NCBI GenBank assembly: GCA_027486555.1
Contig: JAIXOX010000020.1
Location: forward strand, 1-48,029
DNA: 48,029 nt
From: Comamonadaceae bacterium
GTDB taxonomy: Bacteria; Pseudomonadota; Gammaproteobacteria; Burkholderiales; Burkholderiaceae_C
Direction of reading: 5' to 3'
Part shown: positions 40,306 to 48,029 of the stretch, in pieces
Numbering within the stretch: position 1 is the first letter of the stretch
How the letters are laid out: the number at the start of each line of letters is the position of its first letter
The notes under the pieces: generated by a model
The model's database searches: none
What the model was told of the DNA's origin: nothing
Seen by the model: the letters and a program-made list of their open reading frames with translations, nothing else
Program-made: the position numbers and the translations under genes

Positions 40306-43164
40306 ATGAGCGAAAACACCCCCGAAACCGCAGCCGCCCCAGTCTCCATTCAACCCAGCTTGTTGCTGGTCGACGGCTCCAGCTACCTGTACCGCGCCTT
40401 CCATGCCATGCCCGACCTGCGGGCCGTGCCGGGCGACCCGACGAGTGCCGCCACCGGCGCGATTCGCGGCATGATCAACATGATGGAGCGCCTGCGCAAA
40501 GACGTGCCGGCCGTTTATGCCGTCTGCGTTTTTGACGCCAAAGGCCCGACTTTCCGCGACGAGCTGTACCCCGAGTACAAGGCCAACCGCAGCCCCATGC
40601 CCGACGATTTGCGCAGTCAGATTGAGCCGATCCACGAGCTGGTGCGCCTGATGGGCTGGACGGTGCTGGATGTACCCGGTGTGGAGGCCGACGACGTGAT
40701 CGCCACACTGGCGCATGTGGCCGCGCAGCAGGGCATCACCGTGACCGTGTCGAGCGGCGACAAAGACTTGAGTCAACTGGTGAACGAACACATCACCATC
40801 ATCGACACCATGAACGGCAAGGTGCGTGATGTGGCGGGCGTGACCGCCGAGTTTGGCGTGCCGCCGTCCCTCATGATCGACTACCAGACCCTGGTGGGCG
40901 ACACGGTGGACAACGTGCCCGGTGTGGCCAAGGTGGGCCCCAAAACCGCCGCCAAATGGCTGATGGAATACGGCTCGCTCGACAAGCTGATGGAAAACGC
41001 GCACGACATCAAAGGCGTGGCGGGCGAGAACCTGCGCCAGGCGGTGGACTGGCTGCCCAAGGGCCGGGCGCTCGTGACCATGAAAACCGATTGCGACTTG
41101 AACGCTTGGGTGCCCGATTTGCCGTCGCTGGCCAGCTTGCATCTGCACGCGCCCGACAAAGAGAAGTTGCTGAACTTTTACCAGACCTATGGCTTCAAGG
41201 GCTTGGTGCAGTCGCTGGGCGGCGCGATGCCTGCGCCCGCTGCCAAAGTCAAAACCGCCAAGCCCAAAGACACGGGCATGGGAGATCTGTTTGGTGAAGC
41301 TTCAGCCGAGGAACCTGCGGCCTTGCCCGAGTTGGACGGCGCCGCCAGCGCGGTGCAGGGGGATTTGAAATACGACACCGTGCTCGACTGGGCGATGTTC
41401 GACATTTGGTTCGCCCGCATCGAGCAAGCGCCACTCACCGCCATCGACACCGAAACCACCTCGCTCGACGCCCTGCGCGCCGAGATCGTGGGCATTTCGC
41501 TGAGCGTCAAGCCCGGCGAGGCGGCCTACATTCCGCTGGCCCACAACGGCCCCGGCGCGCCCGAGCAACTGCCGCTGGCCGATGTGCTGGCCAAGCTCAA
41601 GCCCTGGCTCGAAAACCCGGCCCGCCTGAAATTGGGCCAGAACGTCAAATACGACCGCCATGTGCTGGCCAACCACGGCATCGAGATGCAGGGTTACGCG
41701 CACGACACCATGCTGGAAAGCTATGTGCTTGAAGTGCACAAGCCGCACGGTCTGAGCAGTCTGGCCGAGCGGCATGTTGGGCGCCGGGGCGTGACCTACG
41801 AAGACTTGTGCGGCAAGGGCGCGCACCAGATCCCATTCGCGCAGGTGGATGTGGACAAAGCCGCGCACTACTCCTGCGAAGACTCGGACCAGTGCCTGGA
41901 CGTGCACTTGGCGCTGTGGCCGCAGATCGAAGCTCATGCCGGTCTGAAGTACGTTTACGACCTGGAAATTGCCACCAGCGAAGCGCTGTACCGCATCGAA
42001 CGCAATGGCGTACTGATTGACGCGCCGACCTTGGCCGCGCAAAGCCAAGCGCTTGGCGAGCGCATCGTGCAGCTCGAAACCGAAGCCTACGAGATCGCGG
42101 GCCAGCCCTTCAACCTGGCCAGCCCCAAGCAGCTGGGCGAGATCTTTTTTGACAAGCTGGGCCTGCCCGTCATCAAGAAAACCGCCACCGGCGCGCGCAG
42201 CACCGACGAAGAGGTGCTGGAAAAACTGGCCGAAGACTACCCGCTGCCCGCCCGCATTTTGGAGCACCGCAGTCTGGCCAAACTCAAAGGCACTTACACC
42301 GACAAGCTGGCGCAGCTGGCCTTGCCGCGCACCGGCCGGGTGCACACGCATTACGCGCAGGCGGTGGCCGTGACCGGCCGTTTGTCGAGCAACGAGCCCA
42401 ATCTGCAAAACATCCCGGTGCGCACCGCCGAAGGGCGCAAGGTGCGCGAGGCCTTTGTGGCCCCAGCAGGCTGCGTGATCGCCAGCGCCGACTACAGCCA
42501 GATCGAGCTGCGCATCATGGCGCACCTGAGCGAAGACCCGGCTTTGCTCAAAGCCTTCCATGAAGGCCTGGACGTGCACAAAGCCACCGCCGCCGAGGTG
42601 TTTGGCGCAACGCCCGACACCGTGAGCAGCGAGCAGCGCCGCTACGCCAAAACCATCAACTTCGGCCTGATTTACGGCATGAGCGCCTTCGGTCTGGCCA
42701 AAGCGCTAGGCATCGACAACACCGCCGCCAAGAACTACATCACCCGCTACTTTGAGCGTTTTGCCGGGGTCAAGCACTACATGGACGCCACCCGTGAACA
42801 GGCCAAGGCGCTGGGCTATGTCGAGACGGTGTTTGGTCGCCGCTTGGTGCTGCCCGAGATCAACAGCCCCAACGGCCCACGCCGCGCCGGGGCCGAGCGC
42901 GCCGCCATCAACGCGCCCATGCAGGGCACAGCGGCCGACCTGATCAAGCTGAGCATGGTCGCGGTGCAAAAAGCGCTGGACGAACAGGGCAAGGCCACCA
43001 AAGTGATCATGCAGGTGCACGACGAACTGGTGTTCGAGGTGCCTGAGTCAGAAATCGAATGGGTGCGCACCGAAATCCCGCGCATCATGGCGGGTGTGGC
43101 CGACTTGAAGGTGCCGCTGCTGGCAGAAGTGGGCTTTGGACCGAACTGGGAACAGGCGCACTGA
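40306..43164 (+). CDS. polA: DNA polymerase I
   Basis: A 952-residue polymerase for repair and Okazaki fragment maturation. Residues about 15-310 form the 5'-3' exonuclease (LLLVDGSSYLYRAFHAMP at the start). Residues about 365-540 form the 3'-5' exonuclease with its catalytic pair intact (Asp381 and Glu383 in DTETT). Residues about 570-950 form the polymerase, with Asp729 in DYSQIELR and Asp906 in QVHDEL. Proofreading should be active. The ATG at 40306 gives the normal family start; the frame is open upstream for 60 codons inside the SRPBCC gene. Confidence 0.96.
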   Translation: MSENTPETAAAPVSIQPSLLLVDGSSYLYRAFHAMPDLRAVPGDPTSAATGAIRGMINMMERLRKDVPAVYAVCVFDAKGPTFRDELYPEYKANRSPMPDDLRSQIEPIHELVRLMGWTVLDVPGVEADDVIATLAHVAAQQGITVTVSSGDKDLSQLVNEHITIIDTMNGKVRDVAGVTAEFGVPPSLMIDYQTLVGDTVDNVPGVAKVGPKTAAKWLMEYGSLDKLMENAHDIKGVAGENLRQAVDWLPKGRALVTMKTDCDLNAWVPDLPSLASLHLHAPDKEKLLNFYQTYGFKGLVQSLGGAMPAPAAKVKTAKPKDTGMGDLFGEASAEEPAALPELDGAASAVQGDLKYDTVLDWAMFDIWFARIEQAPLTAIDTETTSLDALRAEIVGISLSVKPGEAAYIPLAHNGPGAPEQLPLADVLAKLKPWLENPARLKLGQNVKYDRHVLANHGIEMQGYAHDTMLESYVLEVHKPHGLSSLAERHVGRRGVTYEDLCGKGAHQIPFAQVDVDKAAHYSCEDSDQCLDVHLALWPQIEAHAGLKYVYDLEIATSEALYRIERNGVLIDAPTLAAQSQALGERIVQLETEAYEIAGQPFNLASPKQLGEIFFDKLGLPVIKKTATGARSTDEEVLEKLAEDYPLPARILEHRSLAKLKGTYTDKLAQLALPRTGRVHTHYAQAVAVTGRLSSNEPNLQNIPVRTAEGRKVREAFVAPAGCVIASADYSQIELRIMAHLSEDPALLKAFHEGLDVHKATAAEVFGATPDTVSSEQRRYAKTINFGLIYGMSAFGLAKALGIDNTAAKNYITRYFERFAGVKHYMDATREQAKALGYVETVFGRRLVLPEINSPNGPRRAGAERAAINAPMQGTAADLIKLSMVAVQKALDEQGKATKVIMQVHDELVFEVPESEIEWVRTEIPRIMAGVADLKVPLLAEVGFGPNWEQAH

Positions 43165-43315
43165 CGCCACGGTGGGTCATCAACGCCAAGGGCCCATGAG
43201 TCCACTGCCTGTTGAATGAGCATTGCGTTGCAGGCCGCATGGAGCAAGGGTTTGCACTGATGTCCCCGTGCTTGTCCACAGCTTCATGCACAGGAGGGCG
43301 GGAGAACTTGGGCGT

Positions 43316-43942
43316 TTACAAGGACTGCTGATAACGCACCAGCATCTGGGCCTGGGTTTCGGCCTCGATCTCTTCGCCTTTGAAGGCGCGTATTTGGTCG
43401 CGCAGCATCTCGCCCATGCTGGGCAGTTGTGCCCGGTCGGTGTGGTGCGAAGCGTCCCAAAGCTGGGAGCGCATGAAGGCCTTGGCGCAATGCAGGTAGA
43501 CCGACTCCACCGTCAAGCGGATCACCAGCGCGGGCGTGCGCCGGGCATCGGCACACAGCCCCAAATCGGCCGGGTCGGTGGACAGCACAGCACGGCCATT
43601 CACCCGCAAAGTCTCGTCAAATCCCGGCACCATGAACAAAGTGCCCAGACGGCCCGTGGCAATGATGTTCTCCAGCGTGTCCAGCCTGTTGTTGCCGGGC
43701 GCGTCGGGCACAAGCAGCGTCTGCGCGTCCAGCACCTTCACAAAACCTGGTTCGCCCCCGCGAGGTGAGGCGTCCATGTGTCCGGCCACGTCGCAACTGG
43801 CCAGCACCACAAACGGCGACAAGCCAATGAACTGCACCGCATGGGCGTCGAGCGACGGGATTTCTTTTTTGAGCGAGCGCTCGCGGGCGGGGCCGTAGAG
43901 CTGGCGCAGGGCGGGGAGGGTGGTGATGTGTGGGCTTGTCAT
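43316..43942 (-). CDS. Pyridoxamine 5'-phosphate oxidase-like flavin protein
   Basis: A protein of about 208 residues from MTSPHITTLP (43942). It has the split-barrel fold with FVVLASCDVAGHMDASPRGG near residue 44 and NNRLDTLENIIATGRLGTLF in the middle, typical of the MSMEG_1061 FMN-dependent group. The reaction is unknown. The last residues (EEIEAETQAQMLVRYQQ) form a helix. It is separated from polA by a short non-coding region. Confidence 0.85.
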   Translation of the reverse strand: MTSPHITTLPALRQLYGPARERSLKKEIPSLDAHAVQFIGLSPFVVLASCDVAGHMDASPRGGEPGFVKVLDAQTLLVPDAPGNNRLDTLENIIATGRLGTLFMVPGFDETLRVNGRAVLSTDPADLGLCADARRTPALVIRLTVESVYLHCAKAFMRSQLWDASHHTDRAQLPSMGEMLRDQIRAFKGEEIEAETQAQMLVRYQQSL

Positions 43943-43959
43943 CGGAGGGACGTTTGCAT

Positions 43960-44175
43960 TCAGTGAGCGAGGTTGGACCTTAGGGCTTCTGTAAAGTTTG
44001 CCCAACTTGCGGGGTGGCTTAAGCGGCCTTCCAGCGCCAGTGTGGCATTGGTAGCATTGTTCAGTCGGGTGCTGCCCGTTCGCAGCAAGCCTGCGATTTC
44101 GGCGGCATCGGGCGGCTCAGGTTTGAGCGAGCCGCCGGGGCCGCTCAGGTTTTCAAGTGGGGTGGGTGGGCTCAC
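43960..44175 (-). pseudogene. Possible HEPN-domain protein remnant
   Basis: 71 codons. The N-terminal part (PLENLSGPGGSLKPEPPDAA, then LLRTGSTRLNNA) resembles the start of small HEPN-type proteins found in MNT/HEPN pairs, but the similarity seems to end near residue 52 and the remaining residues are unlike it. It is much shorter than such proteins (about 140). The reading as a truncated gene is my inference. Confidence 0.35.
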
Positions 44176-44268
44176 GTTGCGGTGACTCCTCCTGGCCGAT
44201 CAGCCATATCTTTGGCTGTTGCATCACACGGTTGATGAAAGCATTGTCACCCAGCCGGCGAGCGAACC

Positions 44269-44577
44269 TCACACCATCTGGATCACCAGCTTCCTGCCGC
44301 AAGCTTCAGCGTATTTGCGCAATGTGGCAAAAGAGGGCGAATGCTTTTCGCTGCGCAAAGACGCCTCCAGCCTGGACACAGCGGACACAGTCGTTCCCAT
44401 GCGAGTGGCCACTTCCGCTTGGGTCAGGCCTGCGGCTTGACGTGCGTCCAGCATGGCATGCAGTGCGGTGTATTCCTCTTCCAGTTCGTCAAACGCCTTT
44501 TGCACGCCGGGCTTGGCCAGCAGTGCTTTGCGAAAAGCCGCATCGTGCGGCACGGGTTTGTAGCCAGTTTCAGCCAT
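44269..44577 (-). CDS. HigA-type antitoxin (XRE-family HTH)
   Basis: This 102-residue protein (start MAETGYKP, 44577) has an XRE HTH in its second half: GLTQAEVATRMGTTVSAVSR (residues about 52-71), then LRKYAEACGRKLVIQMV. The N-terminal helices (ALLAKPGVQKAFDELEEEY) are typical of HigA-like antitoxins that follow a RelE/HigB-type toxin. The ATG overlaps the ancestral stop of the toxin frame (ATGGCTGA), the normal layout. The gene is intact whereas the toxin before it is broken. Confidence 0.85.
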   Translation of the reverse strand: MAETGYKPVPHDAAFRKALLAKPGVQKAFDELEEEYTALHAMLDARQAAGLTQAEVATRMGTTVSAVSRLEASLRSEKHSPSFATLRKYAEACGRKLVIQMV

Positions 44578-44905
44578 GTTGCACATTCTTCAGTCGTTGA
44601 CGGGCCAGCCTAAGCTCAGCGTCCGGTGTCTATTTTGTCTTTTTCACAAACGAGTGCAACACCACGATGGATCTGCTCACCTGCGTGCAGTAAAACACCC
44701 GCCCAATACCTTCTGGCCCCTTGGGGCGTAACTCAAGCAGTCCGTTGCCCATCGCTTTGGAATGGGGCATGCGAAGGTCACGCACCGTGAACAGCCATGG
44801 CATCTGTGAGCCGCACACAGTCTGCAACGATGCCAGCGGGCGTGGACTGGCGGGCGAGGAGAGCGTTGCGGTGGGCGCCAGTGGATTCAAACCACTGGGT
44901 TGCTG
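44570..44905 (-). pseudogene. HigB/RelE-type toxin, broken by a frameshift and an amber codon
   Basis: The C-terminal half reads DLRMPHSKAMGNGLLELRPK, then GRVFYCTQVSRSIVVLHSFV and KKTK, in the style of Gp49/HigB toxins. An in-frame TAG (44632-44630) interrupts it and the same frame continues TPDAELRLARQRLKNVQ to the TGA overlapping the antitoxin start. The N-terminal part (QSTPAGIVADCVRLTDAMA) sits in a different frame, and a one-base shift near 44784-44790 joins it to the C-terminal part. The toxin is therefore doubly inactivated, and its start codon is not identified. Confidence 0.75.
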
Positions 44906-45075
44906 ATCTTTCCTGTTTTCCAGCTTTGGGTGGGTAACTTCAGGCCCTGCACGACCAGTTGCTTGCGGGCGTGCGCGGCGGCTTGCTTGAGCGCGATATC
45001 AATTCGTGCTTGTTCGCTCAGGACCTTGGTGGGTTTGTTGGTGCTTAACTTGCGATGGACTGAAGCAGAAGCCAT
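44887..45075 (-). CDS. Small partner protein of the zeta-type toxin
   Basis: 62 residues, basic, beginning MASASVHRKLSTNKPTKVLS with ARIDIALKQAAAHARKQL in the middle. Its start lies inside the end of the zeta toxin gene (31-bp overlap), which suggests coupled expression. Proteins of this size and position are often found with chromosomal zeta-like toxins in Burkholderiales; the antitoxin role is inferred. Confidence 0.55.
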   Translation of the reverse strand: MASASVHRKLSTNKPTKVLSEQARIDIALKQAAAHARKQLVVQGLKLPTQSWKTGKISNPVV

Positions 45076-45638
45076 TTTTCAGGATCTTTCACAGATGTGC
45101 GACGGGGAGTCCCGGAGGCGATGGTTTCGATGCGACCTCCTGCATTATCCAGCACGGACCAGCGATCAGAAAGCGGCAAATACAACTCGAACAGGTTGTT
45201 CAAGCTGCGATGGAAACGGCGGTGAATATCGTCTGTAGGAATGTTGTGCCCGCCTTGCTTCACTCGCAGTGCCACCCGCTGAACTGCCAGATCGGAAGTG
45301 GGCAGTGTGACGTAAAACAAGACCACCTGATAGCCGGTGGCCTTGCAGTCGCGCAGAAATTTCGCGAAGGTGCGGCTTGACAGCGTGCTCTAGAACGCGA
45401 AGCTGCTGCCCGACCGCGCCAATTCGTGCAAGCGACGCAGCATGATCCGACCTGCCTCGAACGACACTTTTTCTGGCGCATAGGCCGAGAGTCCCACGGC
45501 GATTTGGTCCGCGTTCACGAATTCCAACACACCCAAAGCCCCCTTGAGCAAAAACGGTGCAGCGGTCGACTTGCCTGCACCATTGGGGCCAGCAATGACC
45601 ACCACGGTCGGCTTGAGGGGTGGGGCGCTCGTGTTCAC
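45045..45638 (-). pseudogene. Zeta-type toxin kinase with an in-frame amber codon
   Basis: 198 codons in one frame. The N-terminal part has Walker A GPNGAGKSTAAPFLL, then FVNADQIAVGLSAY and EAGRIMLRRLHELARSGSSF. A TAG follows FAF (45392-45390), where the family has Glu (FAFEST), and the frame continues STLSSRTFAKFLRDC, VALRVKQGGHNIP and RRFHRSLNNLFELY to the end. A single GAG-to-TAG change explains it. The start is GTG and overlaps the stop of the 29-codon ORF before it (GTGA). As written the toxin would be an 82-residue stub. Confidence 0.8.
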
Positions 45639-45724
45639 GAGACGCGCGAGTTGGCCACGCGGTAGCGTGCTGCGACTTGGCAGACGGCGTCGCAGTGTTG
45701 GCTGAGTGCTTGGGAGAGGCGCAT
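45635..45724 (-). pseudogene. MNT-type nucleotidyltransferase N-terminal remnant coupled to the zeta gene
   Basis: 29 codons. MRLSQALSQHCDAVCQVAAR, then YRVANSRVS, resembles the N-terminus of MNT antitoxins just before their FGS motif. It ends at that point with a TGA that overlaps the GTG start of the zeta gene by four bases. It looks like a deletion join between two toxin-antitoxin loci, but might be a functional leader. Confidence 0.45.
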
Positions 45725-45775
45725 GGGCCGTAGTTTAAAGCGAGCGATCCGTGCTGCCCACCCAAGGGGGATGGC

Positions 45776-46315
45776 TCAAAACCCCGACCCCAGCTCACTC
45801 AAAAACGCCAGCTCCTCAGACGTGGACTCGCGGCCCAGAATCGCGTTGCGGTGGGGGTAGCGGCCATAGCGCTGGATGATGGCTTGGTGGCGCAGTTCAA
45901 AGCGCCAGGTGTCTTCCATGCCTGGCTGCGCAAACAGGACCACCGCTTGCGCGTGCACCAGGGCGGACTCGCTGTGCATGTAGGGCATGTAGGCAAAGCT
46001 GCGCTGCGCCAGGGGCAGGCTGCGGTATTGCCCACTGGCCACCAGCTCTTGCGCAAGCGCCAAGGCCAGCGCGTCTTGTGCAAAGGCGCGGGGCGTGTCG
46101 CGGTACACGTTGCGCGAGAACTGGTCGAGCACCAAGATCTCGGCCAAGCGCCCCTCGGGCGTGGCGCGCCAGGCAAACAACTCACACCGCGCCGCCGCCT
46201 CCAGCGTGGCACCGAAGCGGGTGCGGATGGCTTCGTCCAAGGCGGGGTCTTTGGCGAAGTGGTGCCTGGGGGTGAGTTCGGTGAACCAGAAGTGGAGGAT
46301 GAATTGGGGTTGCAT
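45776..46315 (-). CDS. DUF924-family protein
   Basis: This 179-residue protein of the DUF924 (TPR-like helical) family is recognised by FILHFWFTELTPRHHF at the start, EILVLDQFSRNVYRDTPRAF in the middle, FAYMPYMHSESALVHAQAV and the closing RYGRYPHRNAILGRESTSEE. The function is not established. It follows the addiction-module antitoxin gene with three bases between. Confidence 0.92.
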   Translation of the reverse strand: MQPQFILHFWFTELTPRHHFAKDPALDEAIRTRFGATLEAAARCELFAWRATPEGRLAEILVLDQFSRNVYRDTPRAFAQDALALALAQELVASGQYRSLPLAQRSFAYMPYMHSESALVHAQAVVLFAQPGMEDTWRFELRHQAIIQRYGRYPHRNAILGRESTSEELAFLSELGSGF

Positions 46316-46318
46316 GAC

Positions 46319-46582
46319 TCAGTTCACGCGACCTTGCCAACTTGAACGAGGCGCACGCTCATGCCATTTGACTTGGTATTTGGCAATGAACTCGTTCAAC
46401 GGAATGGCTTGAACCTCACCCTGGCGGTAAGCCGCCAACCGGGACTCAGCCTCTTGTGACCATTGCGCATCCAGAGACTCGTCCCGCTCATCCAGCGTGT
46501 CCAATATTTGATCGACCAAAGCCATGCGCTCATCGGGGGGCAGTTGTGATGCTTGATCGCAGAGTTGTTTGGCGGTGGGCAT
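46319..46582 (-). CDS. Addiction-module antitoxin, orphan
   Basis: 87 residues from MPTAKQLCDQ (46582), with GGAG six bases upstream. PPDERMALVDQILDTLDE and ESRLAAYRQGEVQAIPLNE are typical of the addiction module component family whose partner is a RelE/ParE toxin. The last 15 residues (VKWHERAPRSSWQGRVN) exceed the usual end. No toxin gene follows: the DUF924 gene begins directly. The unusual tail may stem from the deletion that removed the toxin. Confidence 0.8.
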   Translation of the reverse strand: MPTAKQLCDQASQLPPDERMALVDQILDTLDERDESLDAQWSQEAESRLAAYRQGEVQAIPLNEFIAKYQVKWHERAPRSSWQGRVN

Positions 46583-46654
46583 GCTGGACTCCATTGAATA
46601 AATTAATTGAGCAACAGACACACTTAAATCATGAGCTCAAAGTTTGTCAATTGA

Positions 46655-47533
46655 CTAAGTGTCTAAGGTTTTTCTTTTGATCTCATCTAAGGTTCTTCCG
46701 GATGCCGTTTTCCATTCGATCCATCCATTGGCTGATCTGCCCATGACCGCCATAGCCGCTGTGCTGGGGCTTGAGAACAAGTGGTCACGCGTGAAGACCA
46801 CGAGTGCCCCAGTGCTACCGGCTTGCTCAACCAATACGCCTTCGGTGACCAATTGACTTCTCATGCGCTCGTGCGAAGTGCCCTGGATGGATGCAACGAT
46901 TTCGGCGCGTCCTTTTGAGCCCTTGAGCACCACAAAACCCTCTGCGGTGTATTCACCCACACCATCGGCTCCTGATCCTTTGCAATAGAACAGTTCTACC
47001 TCGCCTTTGGCAGAGGGAGCGTTGCTCAATGGTTCAAAAATGGGCTGGCCCAGCGTCGCCAGCAGCGTGGCGGCGGTTTCATGAATTTCGTGGCAATCGG
47101 CTTGCAGCGGCGCGGGCGTGTAGGGCTGCGAACCCGTATTGCCGTTTTCCAAGCTGAAGCGTCCCGCTTTTGTCGCTTCGGCAATAGCCAGCCATTCCAA
47201 AAACAGAGCATGCGTTTGCGTCAAGCTGTTGGTCAGTGAAATCACCACGAAAGCCCGATTCCAGAAATCTTTGTTCTGGTGATGTTGCTCCAAGCGCTTG
47301 CCCACATTGCCAGACTGCCCGATGTAAGAACGAGGTAAACCCGCCTCAGACAACTCGCCGATCAAAAAATAGACACCTACTTGCTGGGCCTCTGGCATTT
47401 TGAGGAAGTGGGCCAATTGGCTGCGTGGTATCTCGATCACGCGAACAATGCGCGTTGTAATCTCAGCCACGCGCATGCCGCGTGGGTCACCTGATGGAAG
47501 AAATATTTGGATGGTTTGAGGGCGTGAGCTCAA
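46655..47533 (-). CDS. GIY-YIG nuclease with DUF4357 domain
   Basis: A 292-residue protein. Residues about 50-140 form a GIY-YIG nuclease domain: VGVYFLIGELSE, then SYIGQSGNVGKRLEQHH with the catalytic Arg, and the metal-binding Glu in LFLEWLAIAEA. The C-terminal DUF4357 domain (about 225-285) has GRSANGWIEWKTASGRTLDE. Such fusions are linked to phage defence or mobile DNA. It lies one base after the glnS stop on the same strand. The intact frame suggests function. Confidence 0.88.
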   Translation of the reverse strand: MSSRPQTIQIFLPSGDPRGMRVAEITTRIVRVIEIPRSQLAHFLKMPEAQQVGVYFLIGELSEAGLPRSYIGQSGNVGKRLEQHHQNKDFWNRAFVVISLTNSLTQTHALFLEWLAIAEATKAGRFSLENGNTGSQPYTPAPLQADCHEIHETAATLLATLGQPIFEPLSNAPSAKGEVELFYCKGSGADGVGEYTAEGFVVLKGSKGRAEIVASIQGTSHERMRSQLVTEGVLVEQAGSTGALVVFTRDHLFSSPSTAAMAVMGRSANGWIEWKTASGRTLDEIKRKTLDT

Positions 47534-47534
47534 T

Positions 47535-48029
47535 TCACTTTCCCCAGCTGTCCTTCAACCCCGTCACCCGATTGAACACAGGCTTACTTCCCGCCACATG
47601 ATCCATACGATCCGCCACAAAGTACCCAAACCGCTCAAACTGGAACTTCTGGTCCGGCTGCGCCCCGGCCAGTGACGGCTCCACATACGCGGTGACCACC
47701 TTCAGGCTGTCCGGGTTGAGCGACTGCAAGAAGTCTTTGCCGCCCGCATCGGGGTGCGCGTCGGCAAACAGGCGGTCGTACAGGCGCACTTCGGCTTGCA
47801 CGCCGTCGGCCACGGCCACCCAGGTGATGGCGGCTTTGGCTTTGATGCTGTCGGCGCCGGGCGTTCCGCTCTTGGTGCCGGGGATCACTTTGGCGTGCAC
47901 CTCGGTCACTTGGCCCGCCGCGTCGCGTGCGCAGCCGGTGCATTCGATCACGTAGCCGCCTTTCAGGCGCACCACGTTGCCGGGGAACAATCGCTTGTAG
48001 CCCTTGGGCGGCACTTCTTCAAAGTCTTC
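47535..48029 (-). CDS. glnS: Glutaminyl-tRNA synthetase, C-terminal part (cut by window edge)
   Basis: About 164 residues of the anticodon-binding beta-barrel domains, with PPKGYKRLFPGNVVRLKGGY, ITWVAVADGVQAEVRLYDRL and FQFERFGYFVADRMDH near the C-terminus, as in bacterial GlnRS. The frame continues past the window edge. The catalytic domain is not in view. Confidence 0.93.
   Translation of the reverse strand, partial: EDFEEVPPKGYKRLFPGNVVRLKGGYVIECTGCARDAAGQVTEVHAKVIPGTKSGTPGADSIKAKAAITWVAVADGVQAEVRLYDRLFADAHPDAGGKDFLQSLNPDSLKVVTAYVEPSLAGAQPDQKFQFERFGYFVADRMDHVAGSKPVFNRVTGLKDSWGK

Noticed and set aside
44570..45638. Genetic-code reassignment of TAG because two toxins contain it in frame
   Set aside because: Many other genes in the window end normally and the HigB gene also has a frameshift, so ordinary decay explains the data better.
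1..48029. CRISPR arrays, tRNA or rRNA genes
   Set aside because: No short regularly spaced repeats with unique spacers and no cloverleaf or rRNA-like sequence were noticed. A covariance-model scan could still find a small RNA that I missed.

Overview
The window looks like a chromosome segment of a betaproteobacterium of the order Burkholderiales, most likely Comamonadaceae. The evidence is the housekeeping gene set (polA, a uvrD-type helicase, trpS, a homoserine kinase of the APH fold next to a BPSS1780-type membrane protein, glnS), a Bug-type solute-binding protein, pobA and a mostly GC-rich sequence. The family-level placement is inference from gene content; no 16S or other marker RNA gene is present, and I see no tRNA, rRNA or CRISPR array.

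Region 1 (1-14,800) is an accessory island built as a modular array. A unit of about 0.7 kb occurs four times in the same orientation (about 161-870, 5338-6020, 8876-9570, 11568-12165), and its left part alone occurs a fifth time (14601-14801). Each full unit carries a 110-residue excisionase-like winged-HTH protein on the minus strand, two 11-bp-phased direct repeats just upstream of that gene, and three TTCG-type motifs exactly 20 bp apart just downstream of it. Different cargo lies between the units: a TonB-like gene plus chrB-chrA-metallo-beta-lactamase-fold; a second TonB-like gene plus rhodanese, methyltransferase and DUF4395; MarR plus a Tat-exported nitroreductase; and DUF2141-SDR-TetR. 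No integrase or transposase is visible in the array. This repeated, cargo-separating HTH cassette is the strongest candidate for an undescribed mobile or recombining system in the window.

Region 2 (14,800-16,480) is a scar of gene fragments (a 53-codon C-terminal tail, a TetR regulator, an AT-rich ORF tail, an IS3-type transposase fragment) that ends flush with the stop codon of pobA. Region 3 (16,480-29,450) is core-like: pobA, a lipoprotein, a tautomerase fused to an NTF2-like domain, a NarL-type regulator, trpS, a site-2 protease, an M20 amidohydrolase with a Bug binding protein and a divergent LysR regulator, a TauE/SafE permease, GMP reductase, a cyclophilin lipoprotein and an MFS carrier.

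Region 4 (29,670-33,790) begins AT-rich. It holds an HTH protein with a degenerate receiver-like domain, a zinc-ribbon membrane protein and a 7TMR-DISM histidine kinase overlapping its OmpR-type regulator. Region 5 (34,120-43,950) is core: uvrD, a methyltransferase, an FKBP isomerase, BPSS1780-type protein, thrB, an SRPBCC protein, polA and a PNPOx-like protein.

Region 6 (43,960-46,600) is a decayed toxin-antitoxin cluster. It has a zeta-type toxin with an in-frame amber codon, a HigB-type toxin with a frameshift and an amber codon, open antitoxin-type genes and short HEPN-like and MNT-like remnants. The window closes with a DUF924 protein, an orphan addiction-module antitoxin, a GIY-YIG protein and the C-terminal part of glnS.
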